Both the position numbers and the translations under genes were made by a program. The notes under the pieces were generated by a model. That model was not told the DNA's origin. It saw nothing but the letters and a program-made list of their open reading frames with translations, and did not search any database. Source: Streptococcus sanguinis (GTDB lineage Bacteria > Bacillota > Bacilli > Lactobacillales > Streptococcaceae). From it: DNA of 64,000 nt. Of this stretch, positions 41,939 through 51,591 are shown one piece after another (the first letter of the stretch is position 1; each line of letters opens with the position of its first letter). The stretch is taken from positions 1 through 64,000 of the forward strand of contig NZ_JAHZPA010000003.1 in NCBI RefSeq assembly GCF_019929225.1, given 5' to 3'.

Positions 41939-42021
41939 TGCGGAGGAAGGGATTTGAACCCTCACACCCGTACGGGCACATGCGCCTGAAGCATGCGTGT
42001 CTGCCGTTCCACCACCTCCGC
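41939..42021 (-). tRNA. tRNA-Leu (CAG anticodon)
   Basis: The minus strand folds as a class II tRNA: acceptor GCGGAGG/CCTCCGC, anticodon stem CATGC/GCATG with loop TTCAGGC, giving anticodon CAG, a long variable arm and the T-loop GGTTCAAATC. The discriminator base is A and CCA is not encoded. It reads CUG codons. Confidence 0.95.
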
Positions 42022-42031
42022 TTGAGATTCT

Positions 42032-42060
42032 ATTATAACTTATTTTTGTGAAAATGCCAA
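42032..42060 (-). promoter_or_regulatory. Promoter for tRNA-Leu
   Basis: Minus strand TTGGCA (plus 42055-42060), 17-base spacer, TATAAT (plus 42032-42037). Confidence 0.75.
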
Positions 42061-42140
42061 TAGAGAATATCAGTTTTTTTCACTGTATGAAAAAAGCAGA
42101 AAAATTTCTATTTTTTCTTTACTAAAATAGTTCTATGATA

Positions 42141-42169
42141 TTGCCATTATAGCAAGTATTTGTTACAAT
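42141..42169 (+). promoter_or_regulatory. Promoter for the Cna-B adhesin
   Basis: TTGCCA (42141-42146), 17-base spacer, TACAAT (42164-42169). Confidence 0.7.
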
Positions 42170-42215
42170 TAGATTAATTACTTATTTAGGTAACGAAATA
42201 AAAAAGGAGAATGTT

Positions 42216-45200
42216 ATGAAACTGAAAAAATGGCTGCTATTTTTGATGCTGCCCCTTCTGTTTTTGCTGGATTTGAAGCTATTTACAGCAACTGCTCAAG
42301 CCGATGCTTTGAAGAATGCAATCACAGATATTAAAATCTGGGACCATTCTAATGGCCGCGAAGCAACTAAGGTTAATGGTGCTTACAATTTGGTTCAAGG
42401 GGGAAATTATCGCTATGAGCTAGTTTTTGATTTGTCTGCTTACGATAACCAGCTCAAGGATGGGGATACCTTTACCTTTACAGTACCGAACGGTGCAACC
42501 ATTGCTGATGGTACAACCTTTACCCTGACAGATAATGAAACGCAGGTCCAGCTCGGAGCTGCTAAGATGACATCGAATGGTTCAGGTAAGGGCGGTCTGA
42601 TCACGGTTACTATTCAGAATTTGGCAGATTACAAGTCTAAGACAACTGCTAGTGGAGTAAGAGGGAGCTTCTTCTTTGACTTTCAGGCGACGACAGTAGG
42701 CGCTGATCAGGACTGGAATTATAATCCCGAGGAAACTCAAGGCGCGATGAGCCATAAGGTAACCATTAACGAGCGCAAACAAAGCAGTTTTTCAACAGCC
42801 GGTGAAAACTACGCTAAGATTGGAGGGGTCATTGCTAAGAAGCCATATAATTCGGCTATTCTTGGCAAGAGCGGAGACTACTCCCATAACTGGACTGTTC
42901 GTATCAATACTCAGCAAAAGACTTATAATTCTCCGATTGTTATCAAGGATGTCATTCCAGATAGCAGTGCACCAATGCAATTCGTTCCGGAGCAATTTGT
43001 CCTTCGCCAAGGGGAGTACACGCAAAGTTTATCAAGTATTGCGAATTCTGTCATCTTGAAAGAAGGTCAAGATTATACGGTTGCCTATAATGACACTTAT
43101 ACAGAGTTTACTCTAACTATTAACAACCCAGGCAATCGTGCCTTTATGTTGAACTATATGACAACTTCACCAGCTGATGGTTCTTTAGTATCCAATACGG
43201 CTGAGATGGAAGTTGATAATACAAAACTGCCATTCAGAGACGATCGTCCTAGTCAGACGAGTTCTACGATAGAGCGCAGCAGCCGGATTACAGAGGGCGG
43301 TGTCATCACAGCAGATATCAGCAACAGTCTGGTTCTCTACAAACAAGATTCTAAGACTGGTAAAATGCTGGAAGGTGCTGTCTTTAAGGTGACAACTCCT
43401 AGCGGCCAAGAGATTACTCTGCCGCCGACTGATGCTAACGGGCGGGTTTCTACACAGCCTTTCTCAAGTGAAGAAATCAAGAAAGGCCAATTCACAGTAG
43501 AAGAAGTCACAGCTCCGGAAGGCTATGTACTGGACAGTAATCCGATGAAAGTGACTATCAAGGCTGATGGTGCAGTCAAAACAGTCAAGAATACGGTAGA
43601 TCCAAATGCCAGCAAAAAGCTGACAGTCAAGAAAATTTGGAAAGATGAAAGCAATCAGGACGGCAAGCGTCCAGCTTCTATTGCTGTAGATGTCTACGCT
43701 AACGGTCAAAAACTGGCTGATAAGACAGTGACCGTAACTGGCGGTAGTACAGATGCGGAGTGGACAGCTCAGACAACTGATTTACCAATCTTTGATGCAA
43801 GCGGTCAAAAAATCACCTATACAATCGGTGAAGATCAGCTTGATGGCTACGATGCTCCAGAAGTAGATCAGGAAAATCTCACTGTTACCAATACTCGTAC
43901 GCCAGAGAAAATCGCTATCAAAGCCAGCAAGAAATGGGATGATGCTGAAAATCAAGATGGCAAACGTCCTGCCAATGTTGTTGTAAAACTTTATAAAGAA
44001 GTTGGTGGTCAGAAATCAGAAGTTGCGAACCGAACTCTGACTGAAGCTGACCAGTGGGCAACCGAGTTCACCAACTTGAACAAATATGAAAAGGGCCAAG
44101 AAGTTGTTTATTCTCTGGAAGAAGACGCGGTCCCTCACTATCAATCTCAGGTAACTGGCAATGCTGCTGATGGCTTTGTAGTGACCAACACTTACAAGCC
44201 AGAAACCATCAAGATTTCCGGTCTGAAGAAGTGGGATGATGCGGATAACCAAGATGGCAAGCGTCCAAATGCTGTTAGAGTCAAGATCTTGAAAGGCCAA
44301 GATATTGTTGATGTACAGGAAGTGACGGCTGCTAACGGTTGGAAATATGAATCTAATCCTCTTCCTAAATATGCAGCAGGCCAAGAAATTGCTTATACTG
44401 TTGCAGAAGAAGCTGTCTCAGGCTACACGAGCAAGGTGGACGGCTATAACATCACCAACTCTTACACTCCAGAAACGGTTAAGATTTCTGGTCAGAAGAA
44501 ATGGGAAGATGCGGACAACCAAGATGGTAAGCGTCCAGCTTCTGTTAAGGTTAAGATTCTGAATGGTGATACGGTTGTTGATGAGCAAAATGTGACTTCC
44601 GCTAACGAATGGAAGTATGAGTCTAAGGCTTTACCTAAATATGCGGCAGGCCAAGAAATCACTTATACCGTAAGTGAGGAAGCTGTTCCAGGTTATACTA
44701 GCAAGGTAGAGAGTTACAACATCACTAATTCTTACACTCCAGAGACAACGACTGTGTCTGGTAGCAAGACTTGGGAGGATGGCGATAACCAGGATGGCAA
44801 GCGCCCAGCTTCTATCACAGTTAATCTGCTAGCTGATGGTCAAAAAGTCAATACCCAAACAGTCAGTGAAGCAGAAGGCTGGTCTTACAACTTTACTGGC
44901 TTGCCAGTCTACAAGGATGGCCAACGGATCACCTATACAGTGACAGAAGAAGCTGTACCGGGGTATTCAACTAATCTCAACGGCTACAATATCACTAACT
45001 CTTATACACCAGAAAAGACAGAAATCACTGCTAGCAAGACCTGGAATGACAGCGATAATCAAGACGGCAAACGTCCAACTAAGATTAGCATTAAGCTGAT
45101 GAAGACAGTCGGCGGTGTCAAGACAGAAGTCGCTAGCAAGGAAGTGACGGCTGCTGATCAATGGCAAACCAAATTTGAAAATCTGCCAGTCTATGAAAAT

Positions 45201-46898
45201 GGTCAGAAGATTGATTACTCTATCGAGGAAGATGATGTAGCTGGCTACACTAAAGAAATCAAAGACTTCACAGTTACCAACTCTTACACTCCAGAGATGA
45301 TTAAGATTTCTGGTCAAAAAATCTGGGATGACGCTGATAACCAAGACGGCAAGCGTCCAGCTTCTGTTAAGGTTAAAGTGAAAAATGGCGATACTGTCGT
45401 AGATGAGCTGGAAGTAACAGCTGCTAACGATTGGAAGTTTGAGTCTAAAGCCCTTCCTAAGTATGCAGCAGGTCAAGAGATTGCCTACACAGTTACTGAA
45501 GAAGTAGTTGCGGACTATCAAACTAAGATTGATAAGTTCACCATTACTAATTCTTACACTCCTCAAAGTACGGAGTATGCTGTTACGAAGGTCTGGGATG
45601 ATGCTAATAACCAAGATGGCAAGCGTCCAGCTTCTATCACAGTGCAACTGTATAGCTCAGTAAACGGTCAAGAGCCAGTTGCTGTCGCAGGTAAGACATT
45701 GACCTTGACGGCTGCTGATAAGGCAGATGACAACACATGGAAAGCAAGCTTCACCAATCTGCCTCAGTTTGACAAGGGACAGGAGATTACCTACTCTGTC
45801 AAAGAAGATGATGCAACAGTAGCCGCTTTGAAAGAAAAAGGTTACAGTCCGAAAGTAGAAGGTCAGACGATTACCAATTCTCATACTCCAGAGCAGGTTA
45901 AAGTTTCTGGTCAGAAAGTCTGGGATGATGCAGACGATCAAGACGGCAAACGCCCAACATCTATTACAGTTAAGGTAATGGATGGAAGCACTATTGTTGA
46001 TACACTTGAAGTAACAGCTGCTAACGGATGGAAGTTTGAATCTAAAGACCTGCCTAAATATAGAAATGGTCAAGAGATTGCCTACACACTTAAGGAAGAT
46101 GCTGTTGCTCAGTATGAAACTAAGATTGATAAGTTCACCATTACCAACTCCTACACTCCAGAAACTGTTAAAGTCTCTGGTCAAAAGGTTTGGGATGATG
46201 CTAATAATCAAGACGGCAAGCGCCCAGCATCTATCAAGGTCAAGATTTTGGACGGAGATAAGGTGGTGGATGAGCTGGAAGTGACAGCTGCTACTGACTG
46301 GAAGTTTGAGTCCAAAGATTTGCCTAAGAATAAGAAGGGCAAGAAAATCAACTATACAGTCCTTGAAGAAGTGACAGTTGAGGGTTATAGCAGCAGCCAA
46401 GAACAAGCAACAGATGGCAGCTTCACTTTGACTAATAGCTATAAACCAACACAGATTGCTGTTAAGGGAACTGCGGTATGGTCAGATGCTGAAAATCAAG
46501 ATAAGGTACGACCTTCTAAGATTACTGTTCGCCTCTTGGCAGATGGCAAGCCAATCAAAGAAGAGGTTGTGTCAGGAGAAAATGGTTGGCAGTATGACTT
46601 TAGCGGCCTTCCTAAGTACAAGGATGGCAAGGAAATTGTCTACAGCGTTGCGGCTGATCCAGTAGATGGCTACAAGCTTGAGATCAACGGTACTCAGCTA
46701 ACCTTCAGTCATATCCCTGCTAAGAAAGATGCTGTTGACGGAGTGGTAACTAATAAGCCAGGCGGTCAAGCTCCGAAAGTCGGAGGAAAAGCTCTTCCTC
46801 GTACTGGACAGGAAGAAAGTCTTCTTGTTACTATTCTTGGCTTCCTAGCAGCGCTTCTCGCAGGAGGAATGCTGATGGCTAAGGCAAAACGCAGCTAA
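42216..46898 (+). CDS. LPRTG-anchored Cna B-type surface protein with eleven repeats
   Basis: A 1560-residue cell-wall protein. The signal peptide spans about residues 1-30. Residues 31-390 form an adhesin region made of Ig-like domains. A SpaA-like B domain (about 370-465) precedes eleven Cna-B repeats of about 90-100 residues, each opening W-D/E-D..NQDGKRP and most ending TNSYTPE. Lys near the start and Asn near the end of each repeat, with Glu in the middle, suggest internal isopeptide bonds giving a stiff stalk. It ends with LPRTG, a hydrophobic helix and a KAKRS tail for sortase A. Repeat 11 is divergent (NQDKVRP). AAAGGAG precedes the ATG. The ligand is unknown; collagen or salivary proteins are plausible. 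Confidence 0.93.
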   Translation: MKLKKWLLFLMLPLLFLLDLKLFTATAQADALKNAITDIKIWDHSNGREATKVNGAYNLVQGGNYRYELVFDLSAYDNQLKDGDTFTFTVPNGATIADGTTFTLTDNETQVQLGAAKMTSNGSGKGGLITVTIQNLADYKSKTTASGVRGSFFFDFQATTVGADQDWNYNPEETQGAMSHKVTINERKQSSFSTAGENYAKIGGVIAKKPYNSAILGKSGDYSHNWTVRINTQQKTYNSPIVIKDVIPDSSAPMQFVPEQFVLRQGEYTQSLSSIANSVILKEGQDYTVAYNDTYTEFTLTINNPGNRAFMLNYMTTSPADGSLVSNTAEMEVDNTKLPFRDDRPSQTSSTIERSSRITEGGVITADISNSLVLYKQDSKTGKMLEGAVFKVTTPSGQEITLPPTDANGRVSTQPFSSEEIKKGQFTVEEVTAPEGYVLDSNPMKVTIKADGAVKTVKNTVDPNASKKLTVKKIWKDESNQDGKRPASIAVDVYANGQKLADKTVTVTGGSTDAEWTAQTTDLPIFDASGQKITYTIGEDQLDGYDAPEVDQENLTVTNTRTPEKIAIKASKKWDDAENQDGKRPANVVVKLYKEVGGQKSEVANRTLTEADQWATEFTNLNKYEKGQEVVYSLEEDAVPHYQSQVTGNAADGFVVTNTYKPETIKISGLKKWDDADNQDGKRPNAVRVKILKGQDIVDVQEVTAANGWKYESNPLPKYAAGQEIAYTVAEEAVSGYTSKVDGYNITNSYTPETVKISGQKKWEDADNQDGKRPASVKVKILNGDTVVDEQNVTSANEWKYESKALPKYAAGQEITYTVSEEAVPGYTSKVESYNITNSYTPETTTVSGSKTWEDGDNQDGKRPASITVNLLADGQKVNTQTVSEAEGWSYNFTGLPVYKDGQRITYTVTEEAVPGYSTNLNGYNITNSYTPEKTEITASKTWNDSDNQDGKRPTKISIKLMKTVGGVKTEVASKEVTAADQWQTKFENLPVYENGQKIDYSIEEDDVAGYTKEIKDFTVTNSYTPEMIKISGQKIWDDADNQDGKRPASVKVKVKNGDTVVDELEVTAANDWKFESKALPKYAAGQEIAYTVTEEVVADYQTKIDKFTITNSYTPQSTEYAVTKVWDDANNQDGKRPASITVQLYSSVNGQEPVAVAGKTLTLTAADKADDNTWKASFTNLPQFDKGQEITYSVKEDDATVAALKEKGYSPKVEGQTITNSHTPEQVKVSGQKVWDDADDQDGKRPTSITVKVMDGSTIVDTLEVTAANGWKFESKDLPKYRNGQEIAYTLKEDAVAQYETKIDKFTITNSYTPETVKVSGQKVWDDANNQDGKRPASIKVKILDGDKVVDELEVTAATDWKFESKDLPKNKKGKKINYTVLEEVTVEGYSSSQEQATDGSFTLTNSYKPTQIAVKGTAVWSDAENQDKVRPSKITVRLLADGKPIKEEVVSGENGWQYDFSGLPKYKDGKEIVYSVAADPVDGYKLEINGTQLTFSHIPAKKDAVDGVVTNKPGGQAPKVGGKALPRTGQEESLLVTILGFLAALLAGGMLMAKAKRS
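43620..46730 (+). repeat. Tandem array of eleven Cna-B repeat units
   Basis: The NQDGKRP-type motif recurs at about 43650, 43955, 44250, 44525, 44790, 45060, 45340, 45610, 45940, 46205 and 46500. Units are 265-330 bases and related but not identical, with several synonymous differences, so the array is old enough to have diverged. Confidence 0.9.
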
Positions 46899-46948
46899 TC
46901 AGTTTTATGACTTACTGAAAATTACAGTGAGCATCTCATTCGATATGA

Positions 46949-46987
46949 AAAAGCGAACAGGTTCTTTTGAGCTTGTTCGCTTTTATC
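46949..46987 (+). terminator. Terminator after the adhesin gene
   Basis: AAAAGCGAACA (46949-46959) pairs with TGTTCGCTTTT (46974-46984), followed by AT-rich sequence. Confidence 0.78.
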
Positions 46988-47096
46988 ATGTCAGTTTCAT
47001 CACAAGTATTTTAAAACAACTGCTTTATATGAAAAATGAACCTAACCTTAAGAAATGTCTTCTATGCAAAACAAGCAAGCTAAATCTCGCTTTTTT

Positions 47097-47105
47097 TGTT
47101 ATAAT
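47097..47105 (+). promoter_or_regulatory. Extended -10 promoter for rsgA
   Basis: TGT then TATAAT (47100-47105), about 30 bases before the TTG start; the -35 is weak. Confidence 0.5.
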
Positions 47106-47132
47106 GAGTGTATTAACTTTTAAGGAGCAATC

Positions 47133-48011
47133 TTGCAAGGAAAAATCATTAAGGCTCTGGCTGGCTTTTATTATGTAGAGTCGGACGGACAGATTTATCA
47201 AACCAGAGCGCGGGGTAATTTTCGCAAAAAAGGGCAGACACCTTATGTCGGTGATGAAGTCGAATTTTCAGCAGAAAAAGACTCGGAAGGCTATATTTTA
47301 AAAATAGCAGAGCGTAAAAACAGCCTGGTTCGACCTCCCATTGTCAACATTGACCAGGCAGTTGTAATCATGAGCGCGAAAGAGCCGGATTTCAATGCCA
47401 ATCTGTTAGATCGTTTTCTGGTGCTTTTAGAGCATAAACAGATTCATCCTATTATCTATATCAGCAAGTTAGACCTGCTAGAGGACGAGCAGAGCTTGGA
47501 TGTCTATGTGCAGGCGTATCAGGCTATCGGGTATGAGGTTCTTAAAACTACTGAGGAGTTGCTGCCACGGCTGACAGGGGAAATCACTGTTTTCATGGGA
47601 CAGACTGGAGTAGGAAAGTCCACTCTGCTCAATAAAATCGCTCCAGACTTGCAGCTGGAAACAGGAGAGATTTCTGAAAGTCTAGGCCGCGGCCGTCATA
47701 CGACAAGGGCTGTCAGCTTTTACAATCTAAATGGCGGTAAGATTGCCGATACGCCAGGATTTTCATCTTTGGATTACGAGGTGACCACAGCTGAAGATCT
47801 CAATCAAGCTTTTCCAGAGATTGCTGAGTTCAGCCAGTCCTGTAAGTTTCGTACTTGCACTCATACTCACGAGCCAGCTTGTGCCGTTAAGCCAGCAGTT
47901 GAGGCCGGCCAGATAGCTTCATTCCGCTTTGATAATTACCTACAGTTTCTCAGCGAGATCGAGAATCGTCGGGAAACCTATAAAAAAGTTGCCAAAAAAA
48001 ATTCTAAATAA
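47133..48011 (+). CDS. rsgA: Small ribosomal subunit biogenesis GTPase RsgA
   Basis: A 292-residue circularly permuted GTPase that acts late in 30S assembly. An OB-fold N-terminus is followed by permuted G motifs: SKLDLL (G4-like) before GQTGVGKST (G1) near residue 156 and DTPGF (G3). The zinc finger [14 protein letters not shown] lies near 246. The start is TTG at 47133 with AAGGAG 7 bases upstream, giving [14 protein letters not shown]. It opens the cluster rsgA-rpe-thiN-rmuC-yhaM. Confidence 0.95.
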   Translation: MQGKIIKALAGFYYVESDGQIYQTRARGNFRKKGQTPYVGDEVEFSAEKDSEGYILKIAERKNSLVRPPIVNIDQAVVIMSAKEPDFNANLLDRFLVLLEHKQIHPIIYISKLDLLEDEQSLDVYVQAYQAIGYEVLKTTEELLPRLTGEITVFMGQTGVGKSTLLNKIAPDLQLETGEISESLGRGRHTTRAVSFYNLNGGKIADTPGFSSLDYEVTTAEDLNQAFPEIAEFSQSCKFRTCTHTHEPACAVKPAVEAGQIASFRFDNYLQFLSEIENRRETYKKVAKKNSK

Positions 48012-48022
48012 GGAGAAGAACT

Positions 48023-48682
48023 ATGATATCATTCAAAATCGCCCCTTCAATCTTAAGTGCGGACTATGCTAATTTTGAATCTGAATTGAAAAAGTTAGAA
48101 GCGACAGGTGCTGAGTATGCTCATATTGACATTATGGATGGTCATTTTGTACCGAATATCAGCTTTGGAGCTGGGGTTGTTGCCAGTATGCGTCCTCACA
48201 GCAAGCTAGTCTTTGACTGCCATCTGATGGTTTCCAATCCTGAGCACCATATCGAAGAATTCGCTCGTGCTGGTGCAGATATCATTAGCATCCATGCCGA
48301 AGCGACGCCACATATCCACGGAGCGCTGCAGAAGATTCGAGCAGCGGGAGTCAAGCCTAGTGTTGTGATTAATCCAGGAACACCAGTCGAAGCAGTCAAA
48401 AATGTTTTAAATCTGGTTGATCAAGTCCTTGTGATGACAGTTAATCCAGGATTTGGCGGTCAGGCCTTTCTGCCAGAAACCATGGATAAGATTCGAGAAT
48501 TGGTCGTTCTGCGCGAAGTCAATCAGCTGAATTTTGATATTGAAGTGGATGGCGGTATTGACGATAAGACGATTGGAATTGCTAAAGAAGCTGGCGCCAA
48601 TGTCTTCGTAGCTGGAAGCTATATCTTCAAAGGTGATGTTAAACATCAAGTTCAGACCTTACGGGATGCCCTGCATGACTAA
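48023..48682 (+). CDS. rpe: Ribulose-phosphate 3-epimerase
   Basis: A 219-residue TIM-barrel enzyme of the pentose phosphate pathway, interconverting ribulose-5-phosphate and xylulose-5-phosphate. The conserved DIMDGHFVPNISFG (metal and catalytic Asp), CHLMV, NPGFGGQ and the second catalytic Asp in EVDGGI are visible. AAGGAGAAGAACT precedes the ATG. thiN starts inside its last 8 bases. Confidence 0.95.
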   Translation: MISFKIAPSILSADYANFESELKKLEATGAEYAHIDIMDGHFVPNISFGAGVVASMRPHSKLVFDCHLMVSNPEHHIEEFARAGADIISIHAEATPHIHGALQKIRAAGVKPSVVINPGTPVEAVKNVLNLVDQVLVMTVNPGFGGQAFLPETMDKIRELVVLREVNQLNFDIEVDGGIDDKTIGIAKEAGANVFVAGSYIFKGDVKHQVQTLRDALHD

Positions 48683-49307
48683 GATTGCACTGTTTGCTGG
48701 CGGGAACTTGGAGCATTTTAGCTTAGATTTTGATCTTTTGGTCGGAGTAGACCGTGGAAGCCTCTTTCTGCTTGAACAGGGAGCATGTCCTGACTTGGCT
48801 GTCGGGGATTTTGACTCTGTGACCGAGGAAGAATTGCTGCGCATAAAAGATAGAACCAAGGAAGTCATTCAGGCCCATCCTGAAAAAGATGATACAGATT
48901 TGGAGTTGGCTGTTCTAGCTTGTTTTGAACGGTATCCAGATGCTTTTCTGACCGTTTTTGGAGCCTTTGGCGGCCGTCTGGATCATGCCTTGGCCAATGT
49001 TTTCCTGCCTAGTAATGAAAAAATTGCACCATATATGGAAAAGATTTTTATGGAAGATGAGCAGAATCTGCTGACCTATGTTCCCAAGGGGCGCCATGAA
49101 ATCAAACCAGTAGCTGGCATGCGCTATCTAGCCTTTCTGCCATCGGATGATGCTGCCTTAACGATTGAGGGCGCCAAATATCCGCTCAATAAAGATAACT
49201 TTTTTTTCAAAAAAGTGTATGCTTCTAACGAATTTATAGATAAGCCCATTTATTTGGACTTTGATAGCGGCTATACAGTCGTCATTTACAGCAAAGACAG
49301 GAGCTGA
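48675..49307 (+). CDS. thiN: Thiamine pyrophosphokinase
   Basis: A 210-residue enzyme that converts thiamine to thiamine diphosphate. The motifs are GVDRGS, GDFDSV, the PEKDDTDLELA block and FGAFGGRLDH, all near their usual positions in the N-terminal domain. The ATG at 48675 overlaps the rpe stop by 8 bases and gives MTKIALFAGGN; the upstream in-frame ATGs lie inside rpe. rpe and the transketolase pathway need thiamine diphosphate elsewhere, a mild functional link. Confidence 0.9.
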   Translation: MTKIALFAGGNLEHFSLDFDLLVGVDRGSLFLLEQGACPDLAVGDFDSVTEEELLRIKDRTKEVIQAHPEKDDTDLELAVLACFERYPDAFLTVFGAFGGRLDHALANVFLPSNEKIAPYMEKIFMEDEQNLLTYVPKGRHEIKPVAGMRYLAFLPSDDAALTIEGAKYPLNKDNFFFKKVYASNEFIDKPIYLDFDSGYTVVIYSKDRS

Positions 49308-49308
49308 T

Positions 49309-50565
49309 ATGGAGTTTATAATCATCCTCATTCTTTTAGGAAATCTAGTGCTGACCTTTCTTTTATGGCAAAAGCTTAGTCAGCAGACCGAGACACTAAA
49401 GCAAGTCTTGGAAAATCAGGCAGATCATCTATCGGATCAGTTGGACTATCGCTTGGAGCAAGAAAGCCAGAAAAGGCAAACGGCTCAGAAAGAGCTGGAA
49501 TTAGCTCTGGGAGATCGTTTGAGCGAGGTCAGGACAGATTTGCACCGCAACTTGACAGAGCTGCGCTTGGAAATCAGTGACAACCTGACCAAGAATCGGG
49601 ATAAAACTGACGAGCGTATGCGGCAGATCCAAGAGTCCAACGAAACCCGTTTAGAGCAGATGCGGCAGACTGTTGAAGAGAAACTGGAAAAGACACTTCA
49701 GACTCGTCTTCAGACTTCTTTTGAAACGGTCTCTAAGCAATTGGAGTCTGTTAATCGCGGTCTGGGAGAAATGCAGAGTGTTGCTCGAGATGTCGGTACA
49801 CTGAATAAGGTCTTATCCAACACCAAGACCCGAGGGATTCTAGGGGAGCTGCAGCTAGGCCAGATTATCGAGGACATCATGACGGCCAGTCAATATGAGC
49901 GAGAGTTTGTGACAGTGACCGGCTCCAGTGAGCGTGTCGAATATGCTATTAAACTGCCGGGACAGACGGAGCATGAATATGTCTATCTGCCCATTGATTC
50001 TAAGTTCCCTCTGGCTGATTACTACCGTTTGGAAGATGCTTATGAGTCTGGCAGCAAGGAAGAGATTGAGCTCTATCGCAAGTCTCTCTTAGCAAGTGTT
50101 AAACGCTTTGCCAAGGATATTAAGAGTAAATATCTGGCACCGCCGGCGACGACCAATTTTGGTATCATGTTTCTGCCAACGGAAGGTCTCTATTCGGAAG
50201 TTGTCCGCAATCCAGCCTTTTTTGACAGTTTGCGACGGGAGGAGCAGATTGTGGTGGCGGGTCCGTCGACCCTTTCTGCCTTGCTTAATTCACTGTCTGT
50301 CGGCTTTAAAACGCTCAATATCCAAAAAAGTGCGGACGACATCAGCAAGGTTCTGGGATCTGTCAAATCCGAGTTTACCAAGTTCGGTGGTATTCTGACC
50401 AAGGCACAGAAACATTTGCAGCATGCTTCGGGTAACATTGATGAACTATTAACTCGGCGGACAGGAGCTATCGAAAGAACCTTACGCCATATTGAGCTGT
50501 CTGACCAAGACCTCGATTTGAACTTACTTGATTTTTCAGAAGAAAGGGAAAACAATGAAGATTAA
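49309..50565 (+). CDS. rmuC: DNA recombination protein RmuC
   Basis: A 418-residue protein with a membrane segment at about 2-19, a long coiled coil (about 25-165) and the RmuC nuclease-like domain (about 180-400; LGELQLGQIIEDI, PIDSKFPLADYYRL). RmuC limits inversions at short repeats in E. coli. The ATG at 49309 is one base after the thiN stop and has AGGAGC upstream; the longer frame lies inside thiN. yhaM starts within its last 11 bases. Confidence 0.92.
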   Translation: MEFIIILILLGNLVLTFLLWQKLSQQTETLKQVLENQADHLSDQLDYRLEQESQKRQTAQKELELALGDRLSEVRTDLHRNLTELRLEISDNLTKNRDKTDERMRQIQESNETRLEQMRQTVEEKLEKTLQTRLQTSFETVSKQLESVNRGLGEMQSVARDVGTLNKVLSNTKTRGILGELQLGQIIEDIMTASQYEREFVTVTGSSERVEYAIKLPGQTEHEYVYLPIDSKFPLADYYRLEDAYESGSKEEIELYRKSLLASVKRFAKDIKSKYLAPPATTNFGIMFLPTEGLYSEVVRNPAFFDSLRREEQIVVAGPSTLSALLNSLSVGFKTLNIQKSADDISKVLGSVKSEFTKFGGILTKAQKHLQHASGNIDELLTRRTGAIERTLRHIELSDQDLDLNLLDFSEERENNED

Positions 50566-51499
50566 TCAAATGAAAAAAGATGAACTGTTTGAAGGTTTCT
50601 ATCTGATCAAGTCAGCAGAAGTCCGTCAGACAAGGGCTGGGAAAAATTATCTGGCCTTCACTTTCCAAGACGATACAGGGGTAATCGAGGGTAAACTCTG
50701 GGATGCTCAGCCACATAATGTTGAAGAATTCACTGCTGGCAAGGTCGTGCATATGCAAGGCCGACGGGAAGTCTACAATAACACACCCCAGGTAAATCAA
50801 CTGACCCTGCGTCTTCCTAAGGCTGGAGAGCCCAATGACCCAGCGGATTTCAAGGAAAAACCGCCAGTAGACCAGAAAGAAATCCGAGACTATTTATCTC
50901 AGATGATTTTCAAGATTGAGAATTCTGTCTGGCAGCGCGTGGTCCGCTCGCTTTATAGCAAGTACGACAAGGAGTTCTATTCTTATCCAGCAGCTAAGAC
51001 CAATCACCATGCTTTTGAGTCTGGTCTGGCCTTTCATACCGCTACTATGGTCAAGCTGGCAGATGCTATCGGAGACATTTATCCTCAGCTTAATAAAAGT
51101 TTGTTGTTCGCAGGGATTATGCTTCATGACTTGGCCAAGGTTATTGAGCTCAGCGGCCCAGAAAACACCGAGTACACCGTGCGAGGCAATCTGATTGGTC
51201 ACATCGCTTTGATTGATGAAGAATTGACCAAGACCTTGATGGAGCTGAAAATTGATGACAGCAAGGAAGAGGTTATCGTCCTGCGCCATGTCCTTCTCAG
51301 CCACCACGGTCTCTTGGAATATGGCAGTCCTGTCCGGCCTAAGATTATGGAGGCAGAAATTCTGCATATGATTGATAATCTGGATGCGGAAATGATGATG
51401 ATGACTGCTGCCTTGGGACTTGTTGATCCAGGTCAAATGAGCAATAAAATATTCGCTCTTGAAGGCCGTTCCTTCTACAAACCAAAACTTGAACAGTAA
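50555..51499 (+). CDS. yhaM: 3'-5' exoribonuclease YhaM
   Basis: A 314-residue exonuclease with an OB fold (about 10-85) and an HD domain (about 150-290), with metal-binding HHAFESGLAFHT, MLHDLAK and HHG. YhaM (CBF1) trims the 3' ends of RNAs after termination and works with other nucleases in mRNA turnover. The ATG at 50555 follows AGAAAGGGAAAA and overlaps rmuC; the in-frame ATG at 50528 has no site. It is the last gene before the purR terminator. Confidence 0.93.
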   Translation: MKINQMKKDELFEGFYLIKSAEVRQTRAGKNYLAFTFQDDTGVIEGKLWDAQPHNVEEFTAGKVVHMQGRREVYNNTPQVNQLTLRLPKAGEPNDPADFKEKPPVDQKEIRDYLSQMIFKIENSVWQRVVRSLYSKYDKEFYSYPAAKTNHHAFESGLAFHTATMVKLADAIGDIYPQLNKSLLFAGIMLHDLAKVIELSGPENTEYTVRGNLIGHIALIDEELTKTLMELKIDDSKEEVIVLRHVLLSHHGLLEYGSPVRPKIMEAEILHMIDNLDAEMMMMTAALGLVDPGQMSNKIFALEGRSFYKPKLEQ

Positions 51500-51542
51500 A
51501 ATACGAAAAATGGACATTACTTGGAAAAGAATGTTCGTTTTT
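51499..51542 (+). promoter_or_regulatory. Inverted PurBox pair overlapping the yhaM terminator
   Basis: AAATACGAAAAAT (51499-51511) and, inverted, AATGTTCGTTTTT (51530-51542) each match the PurBox AWWWCCGAACWWT with one or two mismatches, 18 bases apart. The right arm also forms a hairpin with AATGGACATT (51510-51519) and a T-run, so this region can terminate yhaM as well. Confidence 0.55.
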
Positions 51543-51554
51543 TTGTTTCTGTTA

Positions 51555-51563
51555 TGGTATAAT
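51555..51563 (+). promoter_or_regulatory. Extended -10 promoter for purR
   Basis: TGG then TATAAT (51558-51563). Transcription would start near 51570, which excludes the in-frame ATG at 51562 and supports the start at 51592. Confidence 0.65.
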
Positions 51564-51591
51564 GAATAAAATAACTTTAATTGGTGAAAAA

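Noticed and set aside
44967-46406. Long minus-strand frames across the Cna-B repeats
   Set aside because: They repeat with the same period as the adhesin repeats and arise from its codon pattern.
43620-46730. Repeat array considered as a CRISPR
   Set aside because: Units are about 270-330 bases, coding and diverged, with no short identical repeats and spacers.
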